Assembly (NCBI GenBank): GCA_019136175.1
Contig: JAGVUS010000177.1
Span: forward strand, 1 to 8,409
DNA length: 8,409 nt
Origin: Chloroflexota bacterium
GTDB lineage: Bacteria; Chloroflexota; Anaerolineae; Anaerolineales; Anaerolineaceae
Direction of reading: 5' to 3'
The position numbers and the translations under genes are program-made. The first letter of the stretch is position 1, and the number at the start of each line of letters is the position of its first letter. Shown here piece after piece: positions 1 to 6,789 of this stretch. The notes under the pieces are model-generated. The model did not search any database. It saw only the letters and a program-made list of their open reading frames with translations, and was not told where the DNA came from.

Positions 1-1
1 T

Positions 2-799
2 TTGATTGCAAAAGTCCATCCAACAGAGGGGCGGCTGCGCGCCATTGCCCTGGCTGCGCCGGGGGTGTTGGACCCGCGCACCGGGTATATGTATGAGGCT
101 CCCAATGTCCAGGGATGGATCGACCTTCCCATTGCAGATATTCTGGCTAAAAAATTTAACGCCCCGGCGCTGTTGGGAAATGATGCCAACCTTGCTGCCA
201 TGGGCGAGTGGCAGTTTGGTGCCGGGCGGGGTCACCACGATTTAATCTATCTGACCATCAGCACTGGCATTGGTGGCGGGGTGATCATGGACGATCGCCT
301 CCTGCTGGGTTCCCGCGGCCTGGCAACTGAACTGGGTCACATCACGGTGGATTGGGATGGACCCATGTGCGGATGCGGTCAACGGGGGCACCTGGAAGCA
401 GTGGCATCCGGTCCAGCCATGGCAAACTGGGTTCGCGAGCAGCTTCAGAAAGGCGAGGAATCCATCCTGCCGTTGGAACCAGCGCCCACCGCCCGGGATA
501 TCAGCTGGGCGGCTGGTCAGGGCGATGCCCTGGCGCAAAAAGCGCTGGCGCGGGCTGGCAGGTTTGTGGGAAGGGCGGTGGCGGATTACCTGCATGTTTT
601 CAATCCGTCCATCGTCATCATCGGGGGCGGAGTCTCCCGCAGTGGACCGCTCTTCTGGGACACCATGCTGGCAACTGCCCGCGATTCGGTGATGACCCCT
701 GCCTACCTGGATGGATTGATCATCACCCAGGCGGCACTGGGTGATGACGTCGGCTTGATGGGCGCGTATGCCCTGGCTTCGTTGACCTACCCGGTGTAA
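2..799 (+). CDS. ROK-family sugar kinase, 5' end missing
   Basis: The frame runs in from the left edge, so the true start and the N-terminal DxGxT phosphate motif are outside. About 265 residues are visible; ROK proteins are usually around 300-320. Visible residue 61 is the Asp of GNDAN, the expected catalytic base. STGIGGG (residues 87-93) is the nucleotide-binding turn. ELGH followed by CGCGxxGH (residues 110-130) is the ROK zinc signature. C-terminal IIGGGVS and the GDDVGLMGA segment complete the fold. Such enzymes usually phosphorylate glucose or another hexose or N-acetylhexosamine with ATP in the cytoplasm. The substrate cannot be read from the sequence. The presence of the catalytic Asp argues for an enzyme rather than a ROK repressor, although a lost N-terminal HTH cannot be excluded. 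The third zinc Cys of the usual CxCGxxGC motif is His here. No intrinsic terminator follows; the next gene has its own promoter. Confidence 0.9.
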   Translation: MIAKVHPTEGRLRAIALAAPGVLDPRTGYMYEAPNVQGWIDLPIADILAKKFNAPALLGNDANLAAMGEWQFGAGRGHHDLIYLTISTGIGGGVIMDDRLLLGSRGLATELGHITVDWDGPMCGCGQRGHLEAVASGPAMANWVREQLQKGEESILPLEPAPTARDISWAAGQGDALAQKALARAGRFVGRAVADYLHVFNPSIVIIGGGVSRSGPLFWDTMLATARDSVMTPAYLDGLIITQAALGDDVGLMGAYALASLTYPV

Positions 800-864
800 C
801 GGTTGATCCTGACAGCTTGCAGGGGAAAGGGGGAGGAAAGGCAATTCCACCCTTTGGGGGGAGA

Positions 865-873
865 TGCTATAAT
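865..873 (+). promoter_or_regulatory. Extended -10 promoter for the aminotransferase gene
   Basis: TGCTATAAT is a perfect extended -10 (TGn-TATAAT), with TATAAT at 868-873. The hexamer 17 bases upstream (TTCCAC, 845-850) is a poor -35, as expected when the TGn extension compensates. Predicted transcription would begin near 880, giving a leader of about 60 bases. This separates the aminotransferase from the sugar kinase upstream. It is a motif-based call only. Confidence 0.6.
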
Positions 874-925
874 GAATTGTCAAGTCCATTGGGGAGATAT
901 TCCCATCTCAATCCATTATGAAACC

Positions 926-931
926 AGGAGG
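926..931 (+). promoter_or_regulatory. Ribosome binding site that sets the aminotransferase start
   Basis: AGGAGG lies 7 bases before the ATG at 939. It falls inside the coding sequence if the in-frame ATG at 918 is used. The good spacing therefore favours 939. Confidence 0.75.
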
Positions 932-938
932 TTTTGGT

Positions 939-2258
939 ATGCAGCCCCTACAGTTACCAGGGCCGGTTGCCCGCTCGATCATCGAACGGGATCGCAAGGT
1001 GATCTCACCGTCTTATCCCCGCGGTTACCCCTTCGTCATGGATCATGGCAGGGGCGTTGAAGTCTGGGATGTGGACGGGAACCGCTTTTTGGATTTTGCG
1101 GCAGGAATCGCGGTGGTTTCCACCGGTCACAGCCATCCCCGGGTGGTCAAAGCCATCCAGGAGCAGGCAGAAAAATTTATTCATATTTCCTCGGATTTTT
1201 ATCATACGAAATGGGTGGAATTTGGGGAATACCTTGACCGGATTGCTCCTTTCAAGGAGGATGCGGTCTGTTTTATGACCAATTCGGGCACCGAAAGCGT
1301 GGAAGCAGCAATTAAACTTGCCCGGTATCACACCAAGCGCCCGCAGTTCATCGGTTTCTTCGGCGGTTTTCATGGCCGCACCATGGGTGCGGTGACATTT
1401 ACTGCCAGTAAACCCGGCTATCACCGCGGGTTTTTCCCGTTGATGAGCGGGGTTAATCATGTTCCCTTCCCTGATCCGTACCGCCCCATCCTTAACAGCC
1501 GCCCGGGGGAGGATTATGGTGAGACGGTGGTGCGTTACATTGAAGAAGAAATTATGGTTCGCATTGCCCCGGCGGATGAGATTGCCGGTATCCTGGTAGA
1601 GCCGATCCAGGGTGAGGGAGGGTACATTGTACCCCCCACTGGTTTCTTCCCGGCGCTGCGCCGCCTGTGCGACAAGCATGGCATCCTGTTGATTGCCGAT
1701 GAAGTCCAGGCAGGCGTTGGGCGCACCGGAAAGTGGTGGTCGATTGAAAACTTTGGCGTCGAACCGGATATCATCACCACTGCCAAGGGAATTGCCTCCG
1801 GCTTCCCGCTGGGCGCCATGGTGGCGCGCAAGAGCGTGATGACCTGGCCCAAGGGATCGCATGGCAATACCTATGGCGGCAATCCCATGGCATGTGCTGC
1901 CGGTCTGGCAACCCTTTCCCTGGTGGAGGAGGAATTCATGCACAATGCCAGTGAAGTTGGCACGTACGCCCTGGGCAAGCTGGAAAACATGATGGCAAAC
2001 CATCCGTCCATTGGCGATGTGCGCGGGATTGGCATGATGATTGGTGTGGAATTTATCAAGAACCATGAGACGAACGACCCGGATGACAAACTGCGGGATG
2101 CTGTGGTGGACCTGGCATTTGAAAGAGGTCTGCTGACGCTGGGCTGCGGAAAGAGCGTCATCCGCATTTCACCGCCGCTTTGCACCACCAGGGCTGAGAT
2201 GGATGAAGGGCTGGCAATTTTTGAGGAAGCCATCCGCATTGCGGAAAGCCAGCGCTGA
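939..2258 (+). CDS. Class III PLP-dependent aminotransferase (acetylornithine/GABA aminotransferase-like)
   Basis: This 439-residue protein has the full fold-type I, class III set. SGTES (116-120) binds the cofactor phosphate and FHGR (144-147) supplies the ring-stacking region. EPIQGEGG begins at 221, and D254 in IADEVQAGVGRTG contacts the pyridine nitrogen. K283 in TTAKG is the Schiff-base lysine, and TYGGNP is at 311-316. It should transfer an amino group between an amino acid or terminal amine and a 2-oxo acid in the cytoplasm. The N-terminal pattern (SPSYPRGYPFV, WDVDGN, AGIAVVSTGHSHP) recalls the family annotated as 4-aminobutyrate or acetylornithine aminotransferase. From memory, archaeal relatives include ornithine aminotransferases and broad-specificity amino-acid racemases, so the substrate is open. 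The start at 939 is chosen because of the AGGAGG at 926. No arginine or GABA pathway gene is adjacent, and the gene appears monocistronic, ending at a strong terminator. Confidence 0.92.
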   Translation: MQPLQLPGPVARSIIERDRKVISPSYPRGYPFVMDHGRGVEVWDVDGNRFLDFAAGIAVVSTGHSHPRVVKAIQEQAEKFIHISSDFYHTKWVEFGEYLDRIAPFKEDAVCFMTNSGTESVEAAIKLARYHTKRPQFIGFFGGFHGRTMGAVTFTASKPGYHRGFFPLMSGVNHVPFPDPYRPILNSRPGEDYGETVVRYIEEEIMVRIAPADEIAGILVEPIQGEGGYIVPPTGFFPALRRLCDKHGILLIADEVQAGVGRTGKWWSIENFGVEPDIITTAKGIASGFPLGAMVARKSVMTWPKGSHGNTYGGNPMACAAGLATLSLVEEEFMHNASEVGTYALGKLENMMANHPSIGDVRGIGMMIGVEFIKNHETNDPDDKLRDAVVDLAFERGLLTLGCGKSVIRISPPLCTTRAEMDEGLAIFEEAIRIAESQR

Positions 2259-2282
2259 TCCTGCTGATCAATAAAAATAAAC

Positions 2283-2324
2283 CGGAGGATGCGGGAATGA
2301 TTTCCCGCATCCTCCGTGTGTTTT
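2283..2324 (+). terminator. Strong intrinsic terminator after the aminotransferase
   Basis: A perfect 15-bp inverted repeat (2283-2297 with 2302-2316, loop TGAT) is followed by GTGTGTTTT. The left flank is AATAAAAATAAA, so the opposite strand also reads as a stem plus T-rich tail. It could therefore work in both directions, although no minus-strand gene arrives here. Confidence 0.88.
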
Positions 2325-2343
2325 AACAATCCATCACATTGGG

Positions 2344-2349
2344 TATAAT
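2344..2349 (+). promoter_or_regulatory. -10 element for the histidine kinase gene
   Basis: TATAAT is exact. A -35-like TTAACA sits at 2323-2328 with a short 15-base spacer and overlaps the T-rich tail of the terminator. The predicted start near 2356 leaves a leader of only about 14 bases, just enough for the AGAGGT ribosome site at 2357-2362. Confidence 0.5.
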
Positions 2350-2369
2350 GATGGCAAGAGGTAACCGCC

Positions 2370-3932
2370 ATGTTTATGCTGCCTGATCATCGCGTGCGAC
2401 AGCGCGACCACCTGTTGGAAATTGCCCGGGCTCTGACGGAAGAGTTGGACCTGGAACCCCTGCTGGGACGGATTCTTGCCGTTTCGGTGGAAATGCTGGG
2501 AGGGCAGTCCGGCTTAATTGCCCTGCGGGAGGAGGATGGAACCTGGCGCGTGGTGGTATCCAAAGAATTACCCGCCCCGTACCTTGCATACCTGGAGCAG
2601 TTGTTGGAACGCATTTCCGGGGATGAAACATCCGCCCAGTCTGAACTGCCGGAAATTCAGAAGGCATTGCAGGAGATGACCCCCATGGTGGGTCTTGGAA
2701 TCCTCTCGAGCGTGGGGCTGCCGCTGGTTGCCCGGCAGAAAGTGGTTGGTGTCATTTTCATCTTCCGGGGATACTTGAACGTCTTTTCCGCCAATGATCG
2801 GGCGTTGTTAAGCAGCTTTGCCAACCAGGCGGCAGTTGCCGTGCAGAACGCCCAACTCTATGCCCAGGTGACGCGCGAAAAGCAGCGGCTGGATGCCCTG
2901 CTGGCATCGGCAGCTGATGGAATTTTAACGCTCTCGGCAGACCTGAAAGTGGAACTTTGCAACCCGGCACTGGCGCGCATGCTGGAACTTACCCCCGGGG
3001 AACTGCGTGGGCAGTTCCATGAGGCGGTTATCCGCTGGGCGAAAACTCCGGAAAGCCTGACGCTGGAACAGGCGGTGGCAGGTGGCTGGCCTCTCACACC
3101 CCATGCCTATCTCTACGTGGAGGGAGATTTGGATCGGGGTTCCGGGCAGGCTCCATTGCCGGTGGGCATCACGTATGCCCCGGTGCTTGCCGCCAATGGA
3201 ACGTTGGTCAATATCATCGCCACGGTGCGCGATATTACCCGGTTCCGCCAGGCGGAGGAATTGAAAACCACTTTTATTTCCATCATCAGCCACGAGTTAA
3301 AAACTCCGGTTGCACTCATCAAGGGTTACACCAGCACGCTCCGCCGGGAGGATGCTGCATGGGACCGCGGGATTGTCCAGGAAAGCCTGCAGGTGATTGA
3401 AGAAGAGGCTGACCGGTTGAGCCTGTTGATCGAAAACCTGTTGGATGCCACCCGCCTGCAGGCGGGCGGCATGGCGCTGCGGCGTACAGACCTTGCACTG
3501 CCGGTACTGTGCCGGCGCCTGGCGGATCGTTTCCAGGTGCAGACCAGCCGTCACCGGATTGTGGTGGATTTTCCGCCAGACTTCCCGGTAATTCTGGCGG
3601 ATGAACAGCGGCTTGAGCAGGTCATCAGCAACCTGATATCGAATGCCTTGAAATACGCTGCAGACGGGGAAATCCGCATCTCCGGGCAGGTGCGCCCGGA
3701 GATCGTCATTGTTTGCGTGATGGATGAAGGTCCCGGAATTGCCCCGGAGGACATTCCCCACGTATTTGACCGGTTCTACCGCGCCCCGGATATGGCGAAG
3801 CAGACCAAGGGGGCAGGCTTGGGGCTATACCTGGCGCGTTCCATCGTGGAGGCGCATGGGGGCAGAATCTGGGTGCATGCAGAAAGCAACCACGGGGCGC
3901 GGATTTGCTTTTCCCTGCCCCGCCAGGACTAA
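2370..3932 (+). CDS. Soluble GAF-PAS sensor histidine kinase
   Basis: A 520-residue cytoplasmic sensor kinase with no membrane segment. Residues about 14-165 form a GAF domain (small-molecule, light or redox sensing, ligand unknown). About 172-292 form a PAS domain ending in the usual ATVRDITRFRQAEE linker. The dimerisation/phosphoacceptor helix carries SHELKTP with H308 as the phosphorylated histidine. The ATPase domain has an N box (NLISNALKYA, 421-430), a G1 box (DEGPGIAPEDI, from 452), an F box (FDRFYR, 467-471) and a G2 box (GAGLGLYLAR, 481-490). All catalytic boxes look intact. It should autophosphorylate and pass phosphate to a response regulator, but none is encoded in the window, so it is an orphan here. 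AGAGGT at 2357-2362, 7 bases from the ATG, supports the start; a second ATG at 2376 is possible. The stop codon overlaps the convergent gene's stop by 4 bases. Confidence 0.93.
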   Translation: MFMLPDHRVRQRDHLLEIARALTEELDLEPLLGRILAVSVEMLGGQSGLIALREEDGTWRVVVSKELPAPYLAYLEQLLERISGDETSAQSELPEIQKALQEMTPMVGLGILSSVGLPLVARQKVVGVIFIFRGYLNVFSANDRALLSSFANQAAVAVQNAQLYAQVTREKQRLDALLASAADGILTLSADLKVELCNPALARMLELTPGELRGQFHEAVIRWAKTPESLTLEQAVAGGWPLTPHAYLYVEGDLDRGSGQAPLPVGITYAPVLAANGTLVNIIATVRDITRFRQAEELKTTFISIISHELKTPVALIKGYTSTLRREDAAWDRGIVQESLQVIEEEADRLSLLIENLLDATRLQAGGMALRRTDLALPVLCRRLADRFQVQTSRHRIVVDFPPDFPVILADEQRLEQVISNLISNALKYAADGEIRISGQVRPEIVIVCVMDEGPGIAPEDIPHVFDRFYRAPDMAKQTKGAGLGLYLARSIVEAHGGRIWVHAESNHGARICFSLPRQD

Positions 3933-4543
3933 TTGGCAGGGCTGGATTCTGCTTTTAATTCCTTAATGGCGCGGAATCCGCCGATCATCATGACCAGGAA
4001 TACAACCCGCACCAGCAGGTTGGCGGCGGTAAAATTTCCACCAAACACCGACAGGATAATATCCGCACCGTACAGGATGACTGCTGCCCACAGGGCTGCC
4101 AGGGAGCGCCGCTGGACAAAGAAGGCAAGCACCAGGAAAATTGCACCAACGATTGCCGTGACCCAGTTAAAACCGATTTCAAGCATCAATTCCCATTGAA
4201 ACAGGCTGGCAGCCAGCCCCACCAACAGGCTGACCCCTCCCACAAAATACAGCACTCCATAAGCCTGCCGGAGGCGTATGCGCGGATCCGAACCGGAACC
4301 AGGCAGGGGTTTTCCATCCCGCAGGACGCGCAATTCAGAGGTCAGCCCCTGAATCAATTGGATGTGCAGGTCGGAACCATCGGGCAGGCGGAACTGCTGA
4401 CCTTCCCGCAATTCCTTCTGCCCGGGAATGACGCCAACCAGGCTGCCATCCATCCGGATGGTGATCTCTTTCCAGAATGCTTTCCAGGATATTTCCAACC
4501 GCTTTGGACCGCCCTGTTCCAGTGCAAAGGTTTGTGATGGCAT
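3929..4543 (-). CDS. Conserved-looking membrane protein, soluble N-terminal domain plus four helices
   Basis: I do not recognise a named family. The 204-residue protein has two halves. Residues 1-90 are hydrophilic and look beta-rich. They have alternating hydrophobics (LEISW, KEITIRMDG, GVIPGQKELREGQQFRLPDGSDL, LRVLRDG) and end in the turn LPGSGSDP (80-87). Residues 95-191 contain four hydrophobic stretches (about 95-116, 122-143, 147-167, 172-191), so four membrane spans are likely. There is no signal peptide, which puts the N-terminal domain in the cytoplasm if the first span goes in-to-out. The start is supported by GGAGG at 4554-4558, 10 bases upstream on the minus strand, and a TATAAT beyond it. 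It is divergent from the CpXC gene and may share control with it. Function unknown; a small membrane-bound binding or scaffold protein is one guess. Confidence 0.82.
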   Translation of the reverse strand: MPSQTFALEQGGPKRLEISWKAFWKEITIRMDGSLVGVIPGQKELREGQQFRLPDGSDLHIQLIQGLTSELRVLRDGKPLPGSGSDPRIRLRQAYGVLYFVGGVSLLVGLAASLFQWELMLEIGFNWVTAIVGAIFLVLAFFVQRRSLAALWAAVILYGADIILSVFGGNFTAANLLVRVVFLVMMIGGFRAIKELKAESSPAN

Positions 4544-4574
4544 GGGTTGATGACCTCCAGGATGATTTTCTTCT

Positions 4575-4580
4575 ATTATA
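4575..4580 (-). promoter_or_regulatory. -10 element for the four-helix membrane protein
   Basis: Read on the minus strand this is an exact TATAAT, 31 bases upstream of the start codon at 4543. No good -35 is seen at 16-18 bases. The position where one should lie (about 4597-4603) coincides with the plus-strand -10 of the divergent gene. Confidence 0.5.
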
Positions 4581-4593
4581 CATGCGCTCCGGG

Positions 4594-4602
4594 TGGTATA
4601 AT
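4594..4602 (+). promoter_or_regulatory. Extended -10 promoter for the CpXC gene
   Basis: TGGTATAAT is a perfect extended -10 (TATAAT at 4597-4602). Transcription would begin near 4609, giving a leader of about 28 bases before the ATG at 4637. This placement rules out an in-frame ATG at 4547, which lies upstream of the promoter. Confidence 0.6.
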
Positions 4603-4636
4603 TTTCAAGTTATCAAATTTACAAAGAGAGAAAACC

Positions 4637-5989
4637 ATGGCTCAAACTCGTGTCAATTGTCCCCGCTGCCGCACGCCAATCCAGGCGGATGTGGAGCAGT
4701 TGTTTGATCTTAACATTGATCCACAGGCAAAACAACGCCTCCTCAGTGGCGGGGTGAATGTGGTGAACTGCCCGACATGCGGATATACCGGCAATGTCAG
4801 CGTTCCGATTGTCTATCACGATCCCGATAAGGAACTGCTCCTGACCTTCTTCCCGCCCGATATGGGGACGCCGGTCAATGAGCAGGAACGCATGATTGGT
4901 CCTTTAATCAACCGGGTTGTGGACCGCCTGCCAGCCGAAAAGCGCAAGGCATACCTGCTGCGCCCGCAAGCGATGCTGACCTTCCAGACGATGATTGACC
5001 GAATCCTGGAAGCGGATGGCATTACCAAGGAAATGATTGAAGAACAGGAACAACGGCTGAACCTGTTGCGGCGGCTGCTTTCCACCTCCACCCCCGAGGC
5101 GCGCGAGGAAATCATTCGCCAGGAAGAATCGATCATTGATGAGGGATTCTTCATGATGCTGGCACAACTGGCTGAAGTCAGCATGCAGCAAGGCGAGCAG
5201 CGCACGGCACAGGCACTGGCTGGACTGCAGGCGGAATTACTGGAACACACCAACCTGGGAAGGGAATTGAAGGAACGCAGTGACGAAACCCAGGCGGCAG
5301 TCCGCTCGCTGCAGGAAGCCCAGGAAAAAGGGCTTACCCGCGAAAAATTATTGGACCTGCTGGTGGAAGCCCCCACCGAAACCCGCCTGGTCGCCCTTGT
5401 GGGACTGGCGCGCACCGGGCTGGATTACCAGTTCTTCCAGATTTTAAGTCTCCGCATTGAACAGGCAACTGGCGAGGAGAAGACCCACCTGCTGACATTG
5501 CGGGAGAAATTACTGGATCTGACCCGGCAGATTGATGAAGAAATTCAAAAACAGATGGATGAAGCTGCCAAGCTGCTGGAAACCATCCTCAATGCCCCGG
5601 ACATTGAAAAGGCAACCATGGAGCACATGGCGGAATTCAATGATGCCTTTGTGAATGTCATCAAGAGTGAATTACAGGATGCCCAACAGCGCCAGGATGG
5701 TGACCGGTTTGGCAAGCTCCAAAGGATTATCAGAATACTGCAGCAAGCCAGCACCCCGCCGGAAGTTGAACTTGTGGAACAGTTGATTGGCGCTGCGGAT
5801 GAGGAAGGACGCCGGCAGATACTGGAAGCCAACAGTGAAATGGTTACCTCGGAATTTCTTCAGTTGTTGAACCAGCTGGCAGTGCAAAGTGAAACCGAAG
5901 GTCAACCCGCCGAAGTTGTGAACGCCCTGCAAACAGCGTATAAATCCGCCATGCGCTTTTCCATGGAGCGAAATTTCCGCAAGAATTAA
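4637..5989 (+). CDS. CpXC-type zinc-ribbon protein with triplicated helical repeat
   Basis: A 450-residue cytoplasmic protein. Its only four cysteines are two pairs, CPRC (8-11) and CPTC (45-48), which should hold one zinc ion. Together with the following segment (VPIVYHDPDKELLLTFFPP), this matches what I know of the CpXC domain, whose function is poorly defined. Residues 130-450 are Glu/Gln/Leu-rich and helical, with coiled-coil character around 285-350. Inside them I see three diverged copies of a roughly 60-residue unit (about 146-205, 240-300, 382-442). Each has the pattern LL-x-polar-E-x-R, a hydrophobic FxxLLxQLA-like core and a closing AL/LxxxxxLL helix. The third copy (ILEANSEMVTSEFLQLL) resembles repeats I associate with CHAT-domain proteins, which is inference. 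The ATG at 4637 is preferred because the promoter begins after 4547; the upstream AAAGAGAG is only a moderate ribosome site. Probably a protein-interaction module. Confidence 0.82.
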   Translation: MAQTRVNCPRCRTPIQADVEQLFDLNIDPQAKQRLLSGGVNVVNCPTCGYTGNVSVPIVYHDPDKELLLTFFPPDMGTPVNEQERMIGPLINRVVDRLPAEKRKAYLLRPQAMLTFQTMIDRILEADGITKEMIEEQEQRLNLLRRLLSTSTPEAREEIIRQEESIIDEGFFMMLAQLAEVSMQQGEQRTAQALAGLQAELLEHTNLGRELKERSDETQAAVRSLQEAQEKGLTREKLLDLLVEAPTETRLVALVGLARTGLDYQFFQILSLRIEQATGEEKTHLLTLREKLLDLTRQIDEEIQKQMDEAAKLLETILNAPDIEKATMEHMAEFNDAFVNVIKSELQDAQQRQDGDRFGKLQRIIRILQQASTPPEVELVEQLIGAADEEGRRQILEANSEMVTSEFLQLLNQLAVQSETEGQPAEVVNALQTAYKSAMRFSMERNFRKN

Positions 5990-6017
5990 TCCCTTTTGGG
6001 ATTCAGTAAATCCAATC

Positions 6018-6054
6018 ATCAGCCGGATGACGTGTCATCCGGCTGATTGGTTTT
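6018..6054 (+). terminator. Intrinsic terminator between convergent genes
   Basis: A perfect 13-bp stem (6018-6030 with 6035-6047, loop CGTG) is followed by TGGTTTT. It ends the CpXC transcript. The opposite direction has only a weak T-rich tail (GGATTTACTG), so it may serve the FHA gene less efficiently. The TTTT tract overlaps the last codons of that gene. A smaller hairpin, AATCCC-TTTT-GGGATT (5988-6003), sits directly on the CpXC stop codon. Confidence 0.8.
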
Positions 6055-6715
6055 ATTCAGACAAATCCAGGCGCAGACCGTGCCCGCGTACCGTAACGAT
6101 CCAGTTGTGTTCAGGATCCAGTAAAGCCAGCCGGTCCCGCAGACGGCGGATGAGGGCGTCCAATGCCTGCTCGGATACGCCCCCGGCTTCATCATCGGAC
6201 CAGATTGCTTCCACCAGTTCCATCCGGCTGACAACCTGGTTGGGATGGTTGTACAGCACCTGCAGCAGGCGGAATTGGGGCGCCGAAAGCGGGGGGACAA
6301 TTTCCTCGCTGCCAACCCAAACCCGGCGGGAACGGGGGTCCAGCCGCAGCGGAGAGGGAACCTGACCCGGCGGGGTAAGCATTCCTTCAAGCGGCATGGT
6401 TGCATCCGAACTCAGGTAGGTGAAATGTTGTACAAGTGCCACCTGAACCTGGTCGCCATCCTGCAAAATGCAGGGTTCTTCAAGCAGTTTGCCGTTGATA
6501 TAGGTCCCGTTTTTACTGCCAAGGTCTTCCAGCAGGGTGCCCCTGGCTGTGGGCGACAGGCGTGCATGGAAACGGGAAATTTGCCGGTCAACCACAATCA
6601 CGTCACAGCCTGCATCCCGCCCAATCAGGATCGGTTTTCCGACCTGCCAGCGCTGCCCGTTCAGTGGTCCCTGTTGTCCAATCAGGACCGGCAATTCACC
6701 TGGATTTGTTTCCAT
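6053..6715 (-). CDS. FHA domain fused to an OmpR/PhoB-type winged-helix DNA-binding domain
   Basis: A 220-residue cytoplasmic transcription regulator. The FHA half (about 9-103) has every signature residue: IGRD (31-34), SRFH with S47, R48 and H50, and DLGSKNGTYING (64-75). This domain binds phosphothreonine peptides. After a Pro/Thr linker (105-122), residues 123-218 match the OmpR/PhoB winged helix. They start with LRLDPRSRRVWVG, then the SAPQFRLLQVLYNHPNQVVSR helix-turn region, the recognition helix near SEQALDALIRRLRDRL, and the wing IVTVRGHGLRL. There is no receiver domain, so the FHA appears to replace phosphate input from a histidine kinase. AGGAG at 6724-6728 lies 8 bases from the ATG. 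The Ser/Thr kinase on the other strand is the obvious partner. Mycobacterial EmbR combines the same two activities, but with winged helix first, a BTAD domain between and FHA last. Confidence 0.92.
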   Translation of the reverse strand: METNPGELPVLIGQQGPLNGQRWQVGKPILIGRDAGCDVIVVDRQISRFHARLSPTARGTLLEDLGSKNGTYINGKLLEEPCILQDGDQVQVALVQHFTYLSSDATMPLEGMLTPPGQVPSPLRLDPRSRRVWVGSEEIVPPLSAPQFRLLQVLYNHPNQVVSRMELVEAIWSDDEAGGVSEQALDALIRRLRDRLALLDPEHNWIVTVRGHGLRLDLSE

Positions 6716-6751
6716 TGCATCTTCTCCTGCCTGGGGAAGGCTTTCTGCGCC

Positions 6752-6766
6752 ATTGCCGGAATTGCC
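6752..6766 (+). repeat. Tandem ATTGCC repeat in the divergent intergenic region
   Basis: ATTGCCGGA (6752-6760) is followed directly by ATTGCCTGG (from 6761), a 9-base period. OmpR-type winged helices usually bind tandem direct repeats, commonly about 10-11 bases apart, so this is a possible but imperfect operator candidate. Two 6-mers can also recur by chance. Confidence 0.3.
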
Positions 6767-6789
6767 TGGTGCATCCAGCCCTGTTGTTT

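Noticed and set aside
242..889. 215-codon open frame on the minus strand over the sugar kinase
   Set aside because: It covers the conserved ROK catalytic and zinc motifs in antisense and shows no domain-like pattern.
1005..2066. Long open frame on the minus strand inside the aminotransferase
   Set aside because: The plus strand encodes a complete class III aminotransferase with all motifs. The antisense translation is rich in His/Gly/Arg, matches no family I know and is a codon-bias shadow.
4547..4636. 30-residue N-terminal extension of the CpXC protein
   Set aside because: It contains the promoter -10 of the gene and no ribosome site, and zinc-ribbon proteins of this type start close to the first CxxC.
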